The position numbers and the translations under genes were made by a program. A stretch of 64,000 nt of DNA from Pseudomonas sp. CAN1 (lineage in GTDB: Bacteria > Pseudomonadota > Gammaproteobacteria > Pseudomonadales > Pseudomonadaceae), in assembly GCF_030462585.1 (NCBI RefSeq), contig NZ_JASMRU010000007.1:137453-201452 (forward strand), in the 5' to 3' direction. A model generated the notes under the pieces. That model was not told the DNA's origin. It saw only the letters and a list, made by a program, of their open reading frames with translations, and searched no databases. Positions 34,080-43,288 of this stretch are shown here, in pieces. Position 1 is the first letter of the stretch. Each line of letters begins with the position of its first letter.

Positions 34080-34880
34080 ATGCTGCACCACGTGAACTGC
34101 ACCGCCGCCGCCCTGCCCGGCCTGCGCACCGTCGAGATTCTCTCGGCGCGCAGCTTCCCGCGGCACGCCCACGACGAGTACGGCATCGGCGTGATGCTCG
34201 AAGGCGGCCACCGTTCCTGGAGCGGCCGCGGCCAGGTCGAGGCGAGGCCCTGCGACATCATCACCGTGAGCCCCAACGAGCTGCATGACGGCATTCCCCT
34301 GCGCGGCGCACCGCGGCGCTGGTGGATGCTCTACGTCGAGCCGGCACTGCTGGCGGAGCTGGCCGGCGCCGGGATGGCCAGCCGCGAGTTCACTCTCCCC
34401 GCCCTGGCCGACCCGCTGCTTTCCCGGCGCATTGCCGGGCTGTTGCAGCAGATGCCGGAGAGTACGGCGGACGAAGCCGCGCAAGGCGTGCTCGACCTGT
34501 TCGGCGAGCTGCTCGACCCGCGCAGCGAATCGACTGCGCCGGCACTGCCGTCGCGCGGCGTTGCGCGCATGCTCGAACGCATTCATGACGATCCACGCAA
34601 CGCTCCCGCGCTGGCGGAGCTGGCCGGCATCGCCGGGCTGACGCCCTACGCGGCACTCCGGCGTTTTCGCCGCGAGCTCGGCACCACACCCCACGCCTAC
34701 CTCCTGCAGTACCGGGTACGCCTGGCGCACAAGGCCATCGGCGAAGGCCGCAGCCTGGCAGAGGTGGCACAACTGGCCGGCTTTGCCGACCAGCCGCACA
34801 TGACCCGCGCCTTCGCCCGCCAGCTTGGCCTCACGCCAGGGCAATGGCGCACGGCGCTGCATCCACCACGAGCGCGCTGA
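34080..34880 (+). CDS. AraC-family transcriptional regulator
   Basis: Regulator of 266 residues. The N-terminal half is a cupin-like sensing domain (ILSARSFPRHAHDEYGIGVMLEG). The C-terminal half is the double helix-turn-helix (LAELAGIAGLTPYAALRRFRRELGTTPHAYLLQYRV and LAEVAQLAGFADQPHMTRAFARQLGLTPGQWR). AGGTGA precedes the ATG at 34080. It lies 45 bases before the LysE exporter gene, which it probably controls. Confidence 0.9.
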   Translation: MLHHVNCTAAALPGLRTVEILSARSFPRHAHDEYGIGVMLEGGHRSWSGRGQVEARPCDIITVSPNELHDGIPLRGAPRRWWMLYVEPALLAELAGAGMASREFTLPALADPLLSRRIAGLLQQMPESTADEAAQGVLDLFGELLDPRSESTAPALPSRGVARMLERIHDDPRNAPALAELAGIAGLTPYAALRRFRRELGTTPHAYLLQYRVRLAHKAIGEGRSLAEVAQLAGFADQPHMTRAFARQLGLTPGQWRTALHPPRAR

Positions 34881-34925
34881 GCCGCTTCAGCGCTGCCCCC
34901 CCTCAAGCACAGGAAACCCTCGGGA

Positions 34926-35546
34926 ATGAACGCAGAATTCCTGCTGACGGCGTTCGTCGTCGTTCTGCTGCCCGGCACCGGCGTGCTCTACACGCTGGCC
35001 GTCGGGCTCGGCCTTGGCGCCCGCGCCGCCGCCATCGCCGCGCTGGGCTGCACGCTGGGCATGCTGCCGCAGTTGCTGTTGGCGACCTTCGGCCTTTCGC
35101 TGATCCTGCAGGCCAGCGCCGCCAGCTTCCAGGTCATCAAGCTGCTGGGCACCGCCTACCTGCTGTTCATCGCCTGGCAGGTGTTCCGCGGCAACTGCGC
35201 CCTGGCGCTGGACTCGGCCAGCAGCAGGCGCAGCGCCCCGCAGCTGGTCGCCACCGGCGCCTGGCTCAACCTGCTGAATCCCAAGCTCGGGCTGTTCTTC
35301 CTGGCCTTCCTGCCGCAGTTCGTCCCGGCGACCAGCGCCGACGCCCGCTCGCATTTCCTGCTGCTGGGCCTGGTGTTCTCGTTGATGACGCTGCTGGTGT
35401 TCATCGGCTACGGGCTGCTGGCGGCCTGGGTCCGCGACCAGGTGATCGGTCGGCCCGCGGTGATGCGGGGGATTCGCTGGAGCTTCACCCTGGCCTTCGT
35501 CGTGCTCGCGCTGCGTCTGGCCGCTGAGACGCTGCCTGCGGCCTAG
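34926..35546 (+). CDS. LysE-family amino-acid exporter
   Basis: Inner-membrane protein of 206 residues with about six hydrophobic segments and the LysE/RhtB signature ([53 protein letters not shown]). It should export an amino acid or related metabolite; the substrate cannot be told. It follows an AraC regulator, a common pairing. Its TAG stop overlaps the opposite TAG of the next gene in the palindrome CTAG. Confidence 0.88.
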   Translation: MNAEFLLTAFVVVLLPGTGVLYTLAVGLGLGARAAAIAALGCTLGMLPQLLLATFGLSLILQASAASFQVIKLLGTAYLLFIAWQVFRGNCALALDSASSRRSAPQLVATGAWLNLLNPKLGLFFLAFLPQFVPATSADARSHFLLLGLVFSLMTLLVFIGYGLLAAWVRDQVIGRPAVMRGIRWSFTLAFVVLALRLAAETLPAA

Positions 35547-36196
35547 CCGACCAGCCCCGCGCCCATGTTGATCGCCAGGCCCAGCACGGCGGTGTTGAAC
35601 AGGAAGCCGATCACCGAGTGCGCCAGCACCACCTTGCGCATTCCGCGCGAGGCGATCTCCACGTCGGAGGTCTGCACCGCCACGCTGAGGGTGAAGGAGA
35701 AGTAGAGGAAGTCCCAGTAATCCGGGTTCTTCTCGCCTTCGGGGAAGCGCAGCACCGGCTCGGTCGAGTCGGCCGAATAGAACTGGCGGGCGTAGTGCAT
35801 GGTGAAGATGGTGCCGATAAGGAACCAGGAGCCGAGCACGGTGCTGGCGGTGAAGGCGTAGCGGACGATCTTCTCGCTGCCGCTGGCATGCCCGGCGGTG
35901 GCCAGCTCGACGATGATGGCGCCGAGGCTGGCGACGGCGGCGATGCTGACCAGCGCCAGCACTGCCTCGGCGTTTTCGTCCTCGATCTCGGCCAGCCGGC
36001 GTACTTCCGCCGGCGCCGCGCGCAGGGCCAGCCAGCCGATCAGCAGCACGTAGAGCCAGGCCATGCAGTTCCAGCCCAGCAGCACGCGGGTCATCGGCGC
36101 CAGTGGATAACTCGCCAGCGCCACCAGCAGGCCTACCGCGCAGGAGCTGACCAGCCGCGGATGCGCCTGCAGCAGGGCGCGGTTCAGGCGCAGCAT
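35543..36196 (-). CDS. DUF1345 membrane protein
   Basis: Protein of 217 residues with four or five membrane helices ([70 protein letters not shown]). The DUF1345 signature is the stretch [23 protein letters not shown], which resembles the pore loop of two-helix potassium channels. No function is established. It overlaps the kinase gene upstream by 13 bases and shares its stop with lysE on the other strand. Confidence 0.85.
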   Translation of the reverse strand: MLRLNRALLQAHPRLVSSCAVGLLVALASYPLAPMTRVLLGWNCMAWLYVLLIGWLALRAAPAEVRRLAEIEDENAEAVLALVSIAAVASLGAIIVELATAGHASGSEKIVRYAFTASTVLGSWFLIGTIFTMHYARQFYSADSTEPVLRFPEGEKNPDYWDFLYFSFTLSVAVQTSDVEIASRGMRKVVLAHSVIGFLFNTAVLGLAINMGAGLVG

Positions 36197-37020
36197 GCCA
36201 GGCGGTCCAGTTCTGCCGCCGCCAGGTGCGCCACGGCCAGGTCGCTGTCGGCGGCCATGCCGTCATCAAGGAACCACGCAGCAGACAGCCCGGCGAAGGC
36301 CAGCACCCACTCCAGCAGGCGGCGACGGTCGACGCGGGCGTACTCGACGATCACGTCGAGCTGGCGCAGGAAGCGCGCGGGCTCGCGGGCAGTCGGCAGG
36401 TCCGGATTGCACAGCAGGTTGGCGTAGTCGAACAGCCGCTCGCCGTAGAGGCGCTTGGGATCGATGGCGCGCCAGCCGCGCTCGCCGAAGTCGAGGATGT
36501 TGTCGTGGTGGATATCGCCGTGCAGCACGCGCTGGTCGTGCTCGCTGGCCAGCAGCGCCTCGGCGGTCTCCAGGCAGCGCGGGAACAGATCGCCATAGCG
36601 CGCGGCGGCCGGGGCCAGGTCGCGGAACCACTGGCGCAGGCCGATCACCTCGGGCAGCGGTTTTTCCCGTGGCTGGTGCAGCTTGCGCGCCACGCCGCAG
36701 AGGATGCGGCTGGCCTCGTCGTCCTCGCCCTCCAGGGCCATGCGCATCAGCGAGCGCTCTCCCTGGGCACGTTCCATCAGCACGGTGTCGCCGTCATAGG
36801 CGAATACCAGCGCGGCGCCGTCGCCGTCCCACCAGTCGAGCACCCGCGAACCCAGTTGCTCGTCGATGTCCAGCGCACGCTTGAGCATCGCCGCCCGGCC
36901 CATCCAGCGGACCGGCAGCAGATGGCTGCTGGGAGTGATGATCGGCTCGCCCTCGGGGACGAGTTGCCAGAGTTGCAGGACGTGCTGGAAATCCACCGGC
37001 ACCGGCGAGGGGAGAGGCAT
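36184..37020 (-). CDS. APH(6)/hydroxyurea-type antibiotic kinase
   Basis: Protein of 278 residues of the aminoglycoside/hydroxyurea phosphotransferase family, related to StrB. The catalytic loop [12 protein letters not shown] holds the HGD-x4-N signature, and the metal site lies in [19 protein letters not shown], including the family's typical DPK. It may phosphorylate an aminoglycoside, hydroxyurea or a cell metabolite; chromosomal copies in Pseudomonas often have no proven resistance role. Confidence 0.8.
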   Translation of the reverse strand: MPLPSPVPVDFQHVLQLWQLVPEGEPIITPSSHLLPVRWMGRAAMLKRALDIDEQLGSRVLDWWDGDGAALVFAYDGDTVLMERAQGERSLMRMALEGEDDEASRILCGVARKLHQPREKPLPEVIGLRQWFRDLAPAAARYGDLFPRCLETAEALLASEHDQRVLHGDIHHDNILDFGERGWRAIDPKRLYGERLFDYANLLCNPDLPTAREPARFLRQLDVIVEYARVDRRRLLEWVLAFAGLSAAWFLDDGMAADSDLAVAHLAAAELDRLACCA

Positions 37021-37085
37021 GCAGAGGTTCCACGGAAGGAGGCTGACTGGAGCCTAGCACGGCCGCCCACGGCGATGCTGCGGGG

Positions 37086-37529
37086 TCAGTCCGGCGACGG
37101 TCGGAGGCGCTGGGCGAACTCGTCGAGCTGCTTCTGCTCGTACTTGTCGGCGGCCAGCCGCGCTTCCTCGCGGTAGCGCTCCACCAGCTTGCGCAGGCCT
37201 TCAAGGCGCGCGTATTTCTCCTGCCAGATGACCCGCGCCTTGCCGACGTTGGTTTCGTGGAAGGCCACCGAGCGATTCTGCTGTTCGACGGCGCCTTCGA
37301 GCTGCGACAGGAAGCGCTGGTAGTTGATCAGCCACTGGCCGCTGACGCCCTGCTGGCCATTGGTGATCCATTGCTGCTGGTAGTCGTAGCGGTAGCGCTC
37401 GAGTTCGGCGAGCTTGCGCTGCGCCTGCTGCAACTGGCCCTGCAGTTGGCCGAGCTGGCGCGCGGCCTCGCGCTCGGCCTTGAGCGCCATGTCCACCACC
37501 GGGGCGAGGCGTTCGGCGCGACGATTCAT
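37086..37529 (-). CDS. fliJ: FliJ, flagellar export chaperone
   Basis: Coiled-coil protein of 147 residues that sits in the FliI ATPase ring and links to FlhA. Heptad-rich helices are visible throughout (LGQLQGQLQQAQRKLAELERYRYDYQQQW). GAGGAG lies 6 bases before the ATG. A spacer of 88 bases with an inverted repeat separates it from fliI. Confidence 0.92.
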   Translation of the reverse strand: MNRRAERLAPVVDMALKAEREAARQLGQLQGQLQQAQRKLAELERYRYDYQQQWITNGQQGVSGQWLINYQRFLSQLEGAVEQQNRSVAFHETNVGKARVIWQEKYARLEGLRKLVERYREEARLAADKYEQKQLDEFAQRLRPSPD

Positions 37530-37563
37530 GTGATACTCCTCTGCCGTGCAGCCCTCTCCCCAG

Positions 37564-37585
37564 CCCTCTCCCTGAAGGGAGAGGG
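37564..37585. repeat. Palindrome between fliI and fliJ
   Basis: CCCTCTCCCT-GA-AGGGAGAGGG is a perfect 10-base-pair hairpin with a two-base loop, a member of the CCCTCTCCC intergenic family. It lies inside the transcribed spacer of the fliE-fliJ operon and has no T-run, so it is unlikely to be a full terminator but could stabilise the 3' end of the upstream message. Confidence 0.85.
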
Positions 37586-37617
37586 AGCGAAAAGCTCAGT
37601 GCGCAGATTGGCGCGCA

Positions 37618-38973
37618 TCAGCCGGCCTTGCCGCTGACCACCGCATCCAGCAGCAGGCGGCTGTCGTCGAGGTTCTGGCTCTCGTCCAGGGCCTGGCGGA
37701 GGAACTGGCGCATGATCGGGAAGCGCTGGATGGCGAGATCGGTTTCCGGATCGCCGCCAGCGACGTAGGCGCCGACGCTGATCAGGTCGCGGCTCTGCTG
37801 GTAGCGCGACCACAGTTGCTTGAAGCGCTGCGCATCGCGCATGTGTTCGGGCGTGGTGACCTGCGGCATCACCCGGCTGATGGAAGCCTCGATGTCGATG
37901 GCCGGGTAATGGCCTTCCTCGGCCAGCCGGCGCGACAGCACGAAGTGGCCGTCGAGCACGCCCCGCGCAGCGTCGGCGATCGGGTCCTGCTGGTCATCGC
38001 CTTCGCTGAGCACGGTGTAGAAAGCGGTGATCGAGCCGCCGCCCTTCTCGCCATTACCGGCGCGCTCTACCAGCCGCGGCAGCTTGGCGAACACCGACGG
38101 CGGGTAGCCCTTGGTCGCTGGCGGCTCGCCGATGGCCAGGGCGATCTCGCGCTGCGCCTGGGCGTAACGGGTCAGGGAGTCCATCAGCAGCAGGACGTTC
38201 TTGCCCTTGTCGCGGAAGTATTCGGCGATCCGCGTGCAGTACTGCGCAGCGCGCAGGCGCATCAGCGGCGCGTCGTCCGCTGGCGATGCAACGACCACGG
38301 AACGCTTGAGGCCTTCCTCGCCGAGGATGTGCTCGATGAATTCCTTCACCTCGCGGCCCCGTTCGCCGATCAGCCCGACGACGATGATGTCGGCCTTGGT
38401 GAAGCGGGTCATCATGCCCAGCAGCACCGATTTACCGACGCCGGTACCGGCGAACAGGCCCAGGCGCTGGCCACGGCCGACGGTGAGCAGGGAGTTGATC
38501 GAACGGATGCCGACGTCCATCGGTTCGTGGATCGGGTCGCGCGCCAGCGGGTTGATGATCGGGCCATCCATCGGCACCCAGTCTTCGGCACGCATGCCGC
38601 CCTTGCCGTCCAGCGCGCGGCCGACGCCGTCGAGCACGCGGCCGAGCATGGACATGCCCATCGGCAGACGACCGGAATCCGGCAGCGGCACCACGCGGGC
38701 GCCGGGGGCAATGCCGACCAGGCTGCCCACCGGCATCAGGTAGATCTTGCTGCCGGCGAAACCCATCACTTCGGCTTCCACCTGCACCGGGTGATAGCCG
38801 CCGTCGTTGATCACCTGGCAGCGGCTGCCAACGGCAGCCTGCAGGCCCTCGGCCTCCAGGGTCAGGCCGACCATGCGCAGCAGGCGGCCTTCCACCACCG
38901 GCTGGCTCGGCAGGCTCACCGCGTCGCTGTAGCCCTGCAGGCGCCGGGCGAAGCTGACGCGATCAAGGCGCAT
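37618..38973 (-). CDS. fliI: FliI, flagellar export ATPase
   Basis: Hexameric ATPase that energises flagellar type III export, 451 residues. Walker A is [17 protein letters not shown], Walker [20 protein letters not shown]. It resembles the F1 beta subunit. The ATG at 38973 (MRLDRVSF) matches homologues and overlaps the fliH end by 11 bases; an in-frame start at 38994 would add seven residues. Confidence 0.96.
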   Translation of the reverse strand: MRLDRVSFARRLQGYSDAVSLPSQPVVEGRLLRMVGLTLEAEGLQAAVGSRCQVINDGGYHPVQVEAEVMGFAGSKIYLMPVGSLVGIAPGARVVPLPDSGRLPMGMSMLGRVLDGVGRALDGKGGMRAEDWVPMDGPIINPLARDPIHEPMDVGIRSINSLLTVGRGQRLGLFAGTGVGKSVLLGMMTRFTKADIIVVGLIGERGREVKEFIEHILGEEGLKRSVVVASPADDAPLMRLRAAQYCTRIAEYFRDKGKNVLLLMDSLTRYAQAQREIALAIGEPPATKGYPPSVFAKLPRLVERAGNGEKGGGSITAFYTVLSEGDDQQDPIADAARGVLDGHFVLSRRLAEEGHYPAIDIEASISRVMPQVTTPEHMRDAQRFKQLWSRYQQSRDLISVGAYVAGGDPETDLAIQRFPIMRQFLRQALDESQNLDDSRLLLDAVVSGKAG

Positions 38974-39751
38974 CGGAGCCGCCCTGGCCGGCATCGAGAT
39001 TCACTTGCAGGTCAGGCTCCAGGGCGTGGGTGGCCTGGTCGCGCTGCTGCTCGAAGAGCTGCTTCACGGCCTGGGCCAGGCGCGTCTCGACGCTGGCGTC
39101 GATGCGCGAGTGTTCGGTCTCGATGCGGCAGCCGCCGGGCAGCAGGCCATCGTCCTCGATGATCTTCCAGCTTTCCTCGTGGCGATCGCGCAGGGCTTTC
39201 ACCAGTTCGAAGTCCTGCGGGTTGACCTGGATGCGGATGTTGCTGGCGCCCATCGGCAGCAGCTTGAGCGCCTCGCGCAGCACCAGGCGGATCTGGCTGG
39301 AATCGGTGGCCAGCTCGCGCTGCACCACCTGGCGCACCACGTGGGTCACCAGGTTGAGCATGCCGGCTTCGAGCATCTGGTCCTGCTCGGCGATGGGATC
39401 GAGCAGGTGCGACATCAGGGTTTCGAGATTCTGCAGGCGCGGCTGCAACGCCGCGTCGGCATCCTGGCGCGCCTTGATCTGGCCGGCGTGGAAGCCGTCC
39501 TTCTCGCCGGTGGAGAAGCCCTCGTTGTAGGCCTCCTGGCGGATCGCTTCGAGCTCGTCCAGCGTCAGAGGCTTGACCTCCTCCTCCGGCACTTCCTCGA
39601 TCTGCGGCTGCTGCTCCACCACCGGCTCGGGTTCCGGCTCGGGGATGGGCTGCGGTTTGATCGGGTCGAAGCTGGGCAGCGACCACAGGTCGAACCCGGA
39701 AACATCCCGGGCCCGGATCAGTTCGCTGAGTTCTTCTTCGTCCTTCGCCAC
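38963..39751 (-). CDS. fliH: FliH, flagellar export regulator
   Basis: Protein of 262 residues that binds FliI and docks it to the C-ring. An acidic, Pro/Glu-rich N-terminal region is followed by a helical stretch with the small-residue repeats [17 protein letters not shown] typical of FliH, and a C-terminal globular domain ([25 protein letters not shown]). It starts with GTG at 39751, just after the fliG stop. Confidence 0.94.
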   Translation of the reverse strand: MAKDEEELSELIRARDVSGFDLWSLPSFDPIKPQPIPEPEPEPVVEQQPQIEEVPEEEVKPLTLDELEAIRQEAYNEGFSTGEKDGFHAGQIKARQDADAALQPRLQNLETLMSHLLDPIAEQDQMLEAGMLNLVTHVVRQVVQRELATDSSQIRLVLREALKLLPMGASNIRIQVNPQDFELVKALRDRHEESWKIIEDDGLLPGGCRIETEHSRIDASVETRLAQAVKQLFEQQRDQATHALEPDLQVNLDAGQGGSDAP

Positions 39752-39752
39752 G

Positions 39753-40769
39753 TCAGATCATTTCCTCGCCGCCCTTGCCACCCAGCACGATTTCGCCGGA
39801 CTCGGCCATGCGCCGGGCGATGGTGAGGATTTCCTTCTGCGCGCCTTCGACTTCGCTGACGCGCACCGGGCCCTTGGCCTCCAGGTCGTCGCGCAGCAGT
39901 TCGGCGGCACGCTTGGACATGTTGCGGAAGATCTTCTCGCGGATCGCATCGTCCGAGCCCTTCAGCGCCAGTACCAGCACGTCCGAGGAGACCTCGCGCA
40001 GCAGCGCCTGGATGCCGCGGTCGTCGACATCGGCGAGGTTGTCGAAGACGAACATCAGGTCTTCGATCTGGCCCGACAGGTCCTCGTCGACTTCGCGGAT
40101 GGCGTCCATCAGCGCGCCTTCGACCGAGCTGTCGAGGTAGTTCATGATGTCCGCCGCGCGCTTCACGCCGCCCATGGTGGTGCGGGTGGAGTTGGCGTTG
40201 CCGGCGAACTGCTTCTCCAGGATCAGGTTCAGTTCCTTGAGCGCGGACGGCTGTACGGTGTTGAGCGAGGACACGCGCAGGATGATGTCCAGGCGCACCT
40301 TGTGGTCGAAGTGGCTGAGCACCTCGCCCGCCTGGTCCGGGTCGAGGTAGGCGACCACGATGGCCTGGATCTGCGGGTGCTCGTAGCGGATCACGTCGGC
40401 CACGGCGCGCGGCTCCATCCACTTCAGGCTGTCCAGGCCGCTGGTGTTGCCGCCCAGCAGGATGCGGTCGATGAGGTTGTTCGCCTTGTCCTCGCCCAGG
40501 GCCTGGGTGAGCATCTTGCGGATGTAGCTGTCGGCGCCGACGCCCAGGCTGGTCTGGTCGCCGACGATCTCGACGAACTCGCCCATCACCTGCTCGACCT
40601 GCTCGCGGTGGACGTTGCGCATCTGCGCCATGGCCACGCCGACCTTCTGCACTTCCTTCGGGCCCATATGGCGCAGCACCTGCGCGGCATCGGTCTCACC
40701 CAGGGAGAGCAGGAGGATGGCAGCCTTGTCGACCTTGTTCAGTTTGGCGTTCATGCGCGCTTCACTCAT
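39753..40769 (-). CDS. fliG: FliG, flagellar motor switch protein
   Basis: Torque-generating C-ring protein of 338 residues, interacting with the stators and with FliF. Text such as KAAILLLSLGETDAAQVLRHMGPKEV and RVSSLNTVQPSALKELN match the N and middle domains; the C-terminal charged helix appears as DVDDRGIQALLREV...RAAELLRDDLEAKGP. It overlaps the end of fliF by eight bases. Confidence 0.96.
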   Translation of the reverse strand: MSEARMNAKLNKVDKAAILLLSLGETDAAQVLRHMGPKEVQKVGVAMAQMRNVHREQVEQVMGEFVEIVGDQTSLGVGADSYIRKMLTQALGEDKANNLIDRILLGGNTSGLDSLKWMEPRAVADVIRYEHPQIQAIVVAYLDPDQAGEVLSHFDHKVRLDIILRVSSLNTVQPSALKELNLILEKQFAGNANSTRTTMGGVKRAADIMNYLDSSVEGALMDAIREVDEDLSGQIEDLMFVFDNLADVDDRGIQALLREVSSDVLVLALKGSDDAIREKIFRNMSKRAAELLRDDLEAKGPVRVSEVEGAQKEILTIARRMAESGEIVLGGKGGEEMI

Positions 40770-42546
40770 CGGAGTTGATCCAGTCCTTCACTACCTGGGC
40801 AACACGCCCCGGGTCCTGGGCGACCAGACTCTTGATCGCATTCAATTGTGCATCGTACCCCTCTGACGGGCTCGGCAGCAGGATGCTGGCCGGACCGCCG
40901 AGGCTTACCCGATCATCGGACAGCTCGCCTTCCAGGCCGCCCAGCTCGCCGAGGCCACCCTCGCCCGTTGCGCCACCGGCCACCAGGGCCTTGCTCTTGC
41001 TGCCCGACAGGTTGTTCAGCACCGGGCGCAGCACGCCCAGCACCAGGACCAGGATGAACAGGATACCCAGTACCTGCTTGACCACGTCCCAGAACCACGG
41101 CTGGGTGTAGAACGCAGGCGAAGCAATTTCCTCGCCAAGGTCCGGGGCGAACGGCGCGTTGATCACGCTGACGCTGTCGCCACGGCTGGCGTCATAGCCT
41201 ACCGCGTCCTGCACCAGGCGGGTGAAGCGGCCCAGTTCGTCGGCGGTCCACGGCTGGTGGCTGACTTCGCCGGTCTTCGGGTCGGCGATCACGCGGTCAT
41301 CCAGCACCACCGCGACGGAAAGCCGGCGCAGGCGACCCTGCTGCTGCTTGGTGTAGCTCACCGAGCGATCCAGCTCGTAGTTGCGGGTGTTCTGCTCGCG
41401 CTTGTCGGTCGGGTACGGCGCCAGTTCCGGCTTGCCGGTCTTCGGATCGATGATCGGCTGGCCGTTGGCATCCTTCAGCGGCTGGCCCGGTGCAACGAAG
41501 TCCGCCGGCTTGTTCTGCGCGGTGGTCTGCGGCGCGCTGGACGGGCCCGGCGGCTGGTTCGACAGCGCACCCGGAACGCCCTGCGGGCCGTTGCTGTTCT
41601 GCCGTTCCTCGTTGTTCACCTGCTCGCTGCGCAGGGCCGGCTGGTCCGGGTTGAACGACTCGGAGGTGGATTCCACCGCGCTGAAGTCGACGTCCGCCGA
41701 GACTTCGGCCTTGTAGCGGCCGTTGCCCAGGACCGGCGCCAGGATGCTGTGCACGCGCTGGGTGAAGTTGGTTTCCATGCGGCGGGTGAAATCGAACTGC
41801 TTGCCGGCCATGGTCAGCTCGGAGAGCTCCTGCTGGTCGGAGAGCAGGTTGCCTTTCTGGTCGACCACGGTGACCTGGGATTTATCCAGTTCCGGCACGC
41901 TGGTGGCGACCAGGTTGACGATCGCCAGCACCTGGCTCGGCTCCAGGCTGCGGCCCGGGTACAGCTCGACCAGCACCGAGGCGCTGGGCTTGCGGTCGTC
42001 ACGGACGAACACCGAGCTTTTCGGGATCGCCAGGTGCACGCGGGCGCCCTTGACGTTGTTCAGGCTGGAGACGGTACGCGCCAGCTCGCCTTCCAGGCCG
42101 CGACGGTAATTGGTCGCTTCCATGAACTGGCTGGTGCCCAGCGCCTGTTCCTTGTCGAGGATCTCGAAGCCGACGTTACTGTCGGTCGGCGCGAGGCCCG
42201 CGCCGGCGACTTTCATGCGCGCACGGCCCAGGTCATCGGCCTTCACCAGCAGCGCGCCGGAGTTGGGCTCGATCTTGTAGGCGATATCGGCGGCGGACAG
42301 CGCCTCGACCACCTTGTTCGCGTCGACGCCATTCAGGCTGCCATAGAGCGGCTTGTAGTCCGGCTGCTGCGACCACAGCACCATGCCGAAGCCGATGGCG
42401 ATGCTCGCGGCGAGGCCGACCAGCAGGCCGACCTGACGCAGCATCGGCATGTCTGCGAGGTTCTCGAGGAAAGACAGGCCCAGCAGCGGCTTTTTCGGGC
42501 CGGCCTTGGCGGGAACCTGACTATCAACAACGGTGGCTTCAGCCAT
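40762..42546 (-). CDS. fliF: FliF, flagellar MS-ring protein
   Basis: MS-ring subunit of 594 residues with two membrane helices (VGLLVGLAASIAIGFGMVLW near the start; VLGILFILVLVLGVLRPVL near 455-475). Between them are the ring-building motifs (GARVHLAIPKSSVFVRD) and a Pro/Gln-rich insert at about 320-370. The C-terminal FliG-binding peptide (AQLNAIKSLVAQDPGRVAQVVKDWI) is present. Confidence 0.96.
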   Translation of the reverse strand: MAEATVVDSQVPAKAGPKKPLLGLSFLENLADMPMLRQVGLLVGLAASIAIGFGMVLWSQQPDYKPLYGSLNGVDANKVVEALSAADIAYKIEPNSGALLVKADDLGRARMKVAGAGLAPTDSNVGFEILDKEQALGTSQFMEATNYRRGLEGELARTVSSLNNVKGARVHLAIPKSSVFVRDDRKPSASVLVELYPGRSLEPSQVLAIVNLVATSVPELDKSQVTVVDQKGNLLSDQQELSELTMAGKQFDFTRRMETNFTQRVHSILAPVLGNGRYKAEVSADVDFSAVESTSESFNPDQPALRSEQVNNEERQNSNGPQGVPGALSNQPPGPSSAPQTTAQNKPADFVAPGQPLKDANGQPIIDPKTGKPELAPYPTDKREQNTRNYELDRSVSYTKQQQGRLRRLSVAVVLDDRVIADPKTGEVSHQPWTADELGRFTRLVQDAVGYDASRGDSVSVINAPFAPDLGEEIASPAFYTQPWFWDVVKQVLGILFILVLVLGVLRPVLNNLSGSKSKALVAGGATGEGGLGELGGLEGELSDDRVSLGGPASILLPSPSEGYDAQLNAIKSLVAQDPGRVAQVVKDWINSDE

Positions 42547-42565
42547 TACCTACGATCCTCGCCGA

Positions 42566-42895
42566 TCAAACCGGCATCTGCATGATGTCCTGGTACGCCT
42601 GGACCAGCTTGTTGCGTACCTGGGTCATCGCCTGGAAAGAAACACTGGCCTTCTGGGAAGCGATCATCACGTCAGTGAGATCGACACCGCTCTGCCCCAT
42701 CTCGAACGCCGACGCCATGTCGGAGGCGACCTGCTGGGTACCGCTGACCTTGTCCACCGCCTGGCCGAGCATCTGCGAGAAGCTCGGCGCACCCGGTTCT
42801 ACCGGCGCGGCCTGGGTCTTCGCCTTGGCCATGGCCTCCATCTGCATGGAACGCATTTCCAGCAACAGACGATTGAACTCGACACCCTGACTCAT
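42566..42895 (-). CDS. fliE: FliE, flagellar hook-basal body protein
   Basis: Rod-junction protein of 109 residues joining the MS ring to the rod. The C-terminal family text [39 protein letters not shown] is clear. The ATG at 42895 is chosen because GGAGGGG lies 6 bases upstream. It opens the fliEFGHIJ operon and is preceded by a sigma-54 site. Confidence 0.95.
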   Translation of the reverse strand: MSQGVEFNRLLLEMRSMQMEAMAKAKTQAAPVEPGAPSFSQMLGQAVDKVSGTQQVASDMASAFEMGQSGVDLTDVMIASQKASVSFQAMTQVRNKLVQAYQDIMQMPV

Positions 42896-42955
42896 CACAT
42901 ACCCCTCCGACTGGCCGCGGTTTTTTGACACCTCGCGGCGCTTTGCACAGGAGTT

Positions 42956-42971
42956 TGCAATTGGGGTGCCA
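42956..42971 (-). promoter_or_regulatory. Sigma-54 (RpoN) promoter of the fliE operon
   Basis: On the minus strand the site is TGGCACCCCAATTGCA, matching TGGCAC-N5-TTGCA fully with GG-N10-GC spacing. It lies 61 bases before the fliE ATG. In P. aeruginosa fliE is a FleQ/FleR-RpoN dependent class gene, consistent with fleSR lying just upstream. Confidence 0.88.
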
Positions 42972-43044
42972 GTTTTTCAGGGCGTAGGAAAAATGAGCAG
43001 GAAGGCTCTGGGGTGGGGATTCCAGACTCCGCAAGAGCAGCCTC

Positions 43045-43208
43045 TGTAGGAGCGGACCTTGTCCGCGAAGTCCGTCACGGATAAGTCCAAGTCAACAGGA
43101 AAACTCCTGCTCCCCAGAGACGCTCTGCGCATGCGATCCGCGTCGGTTCGCAAGCACCTGCAGCCAAGGAGCCACGGCATACCTTCGCGGACAAGGTCCG
43201 CTCCTACA
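43045..43208. repeat. Inverted pair of REP-variant elements
   Basis: TGTAGGAGCGGACCTTGTCCGCGAA at 43045-43069 is matched exactly by its reverse complement at 43184-43208. Each arm is itself a hairpin (GCGGAC-CTT-GTCCGC type). The 114 bases between the arms hold no gene. The core differs from the GCGAGCTTGCTCGC type at 24957 and 28491-28797, so two REP sub-families coexist here. Confidence 0.9.
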
Positions 43209-43235
43209 AAAGCGTCTCGTCCGCGCCGGAAAGGC

Positions 43236-43263
43236 GTCAAGAAAAGACCCGCACGAATGCGGG
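43236..43263 (-). terminator. Rho-independent terminator of fleSR
   Basis: On the minus strand CCCGCA-TTCG-TGCGGG forms a six-base-pair stem with a stable TTCG loop, followed by TCTTTTCTT. It lies 25 bases beyond the fleR stop and would separate fleSR from the fliE operon. Confidence 0.85.
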
Positions 43264-43288
43264 CCAGGAGGGGATCGTCAGCCGGGAC

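Larger units (their letters stand above)
42896..43288. other. Gene-free region between fleR and fliE
   Basis: The 393 bases hold, from right to left on the minus strand, the fleR terminator, an inverted pair of REP-type elements and the fliE sigma-54 promoter. I see no gene. The roughly 70 bases on the far side of the promoter are the likely home of FleR or FleQ enhancer sites, but I recognise no clear site. Confidence 0.8.
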
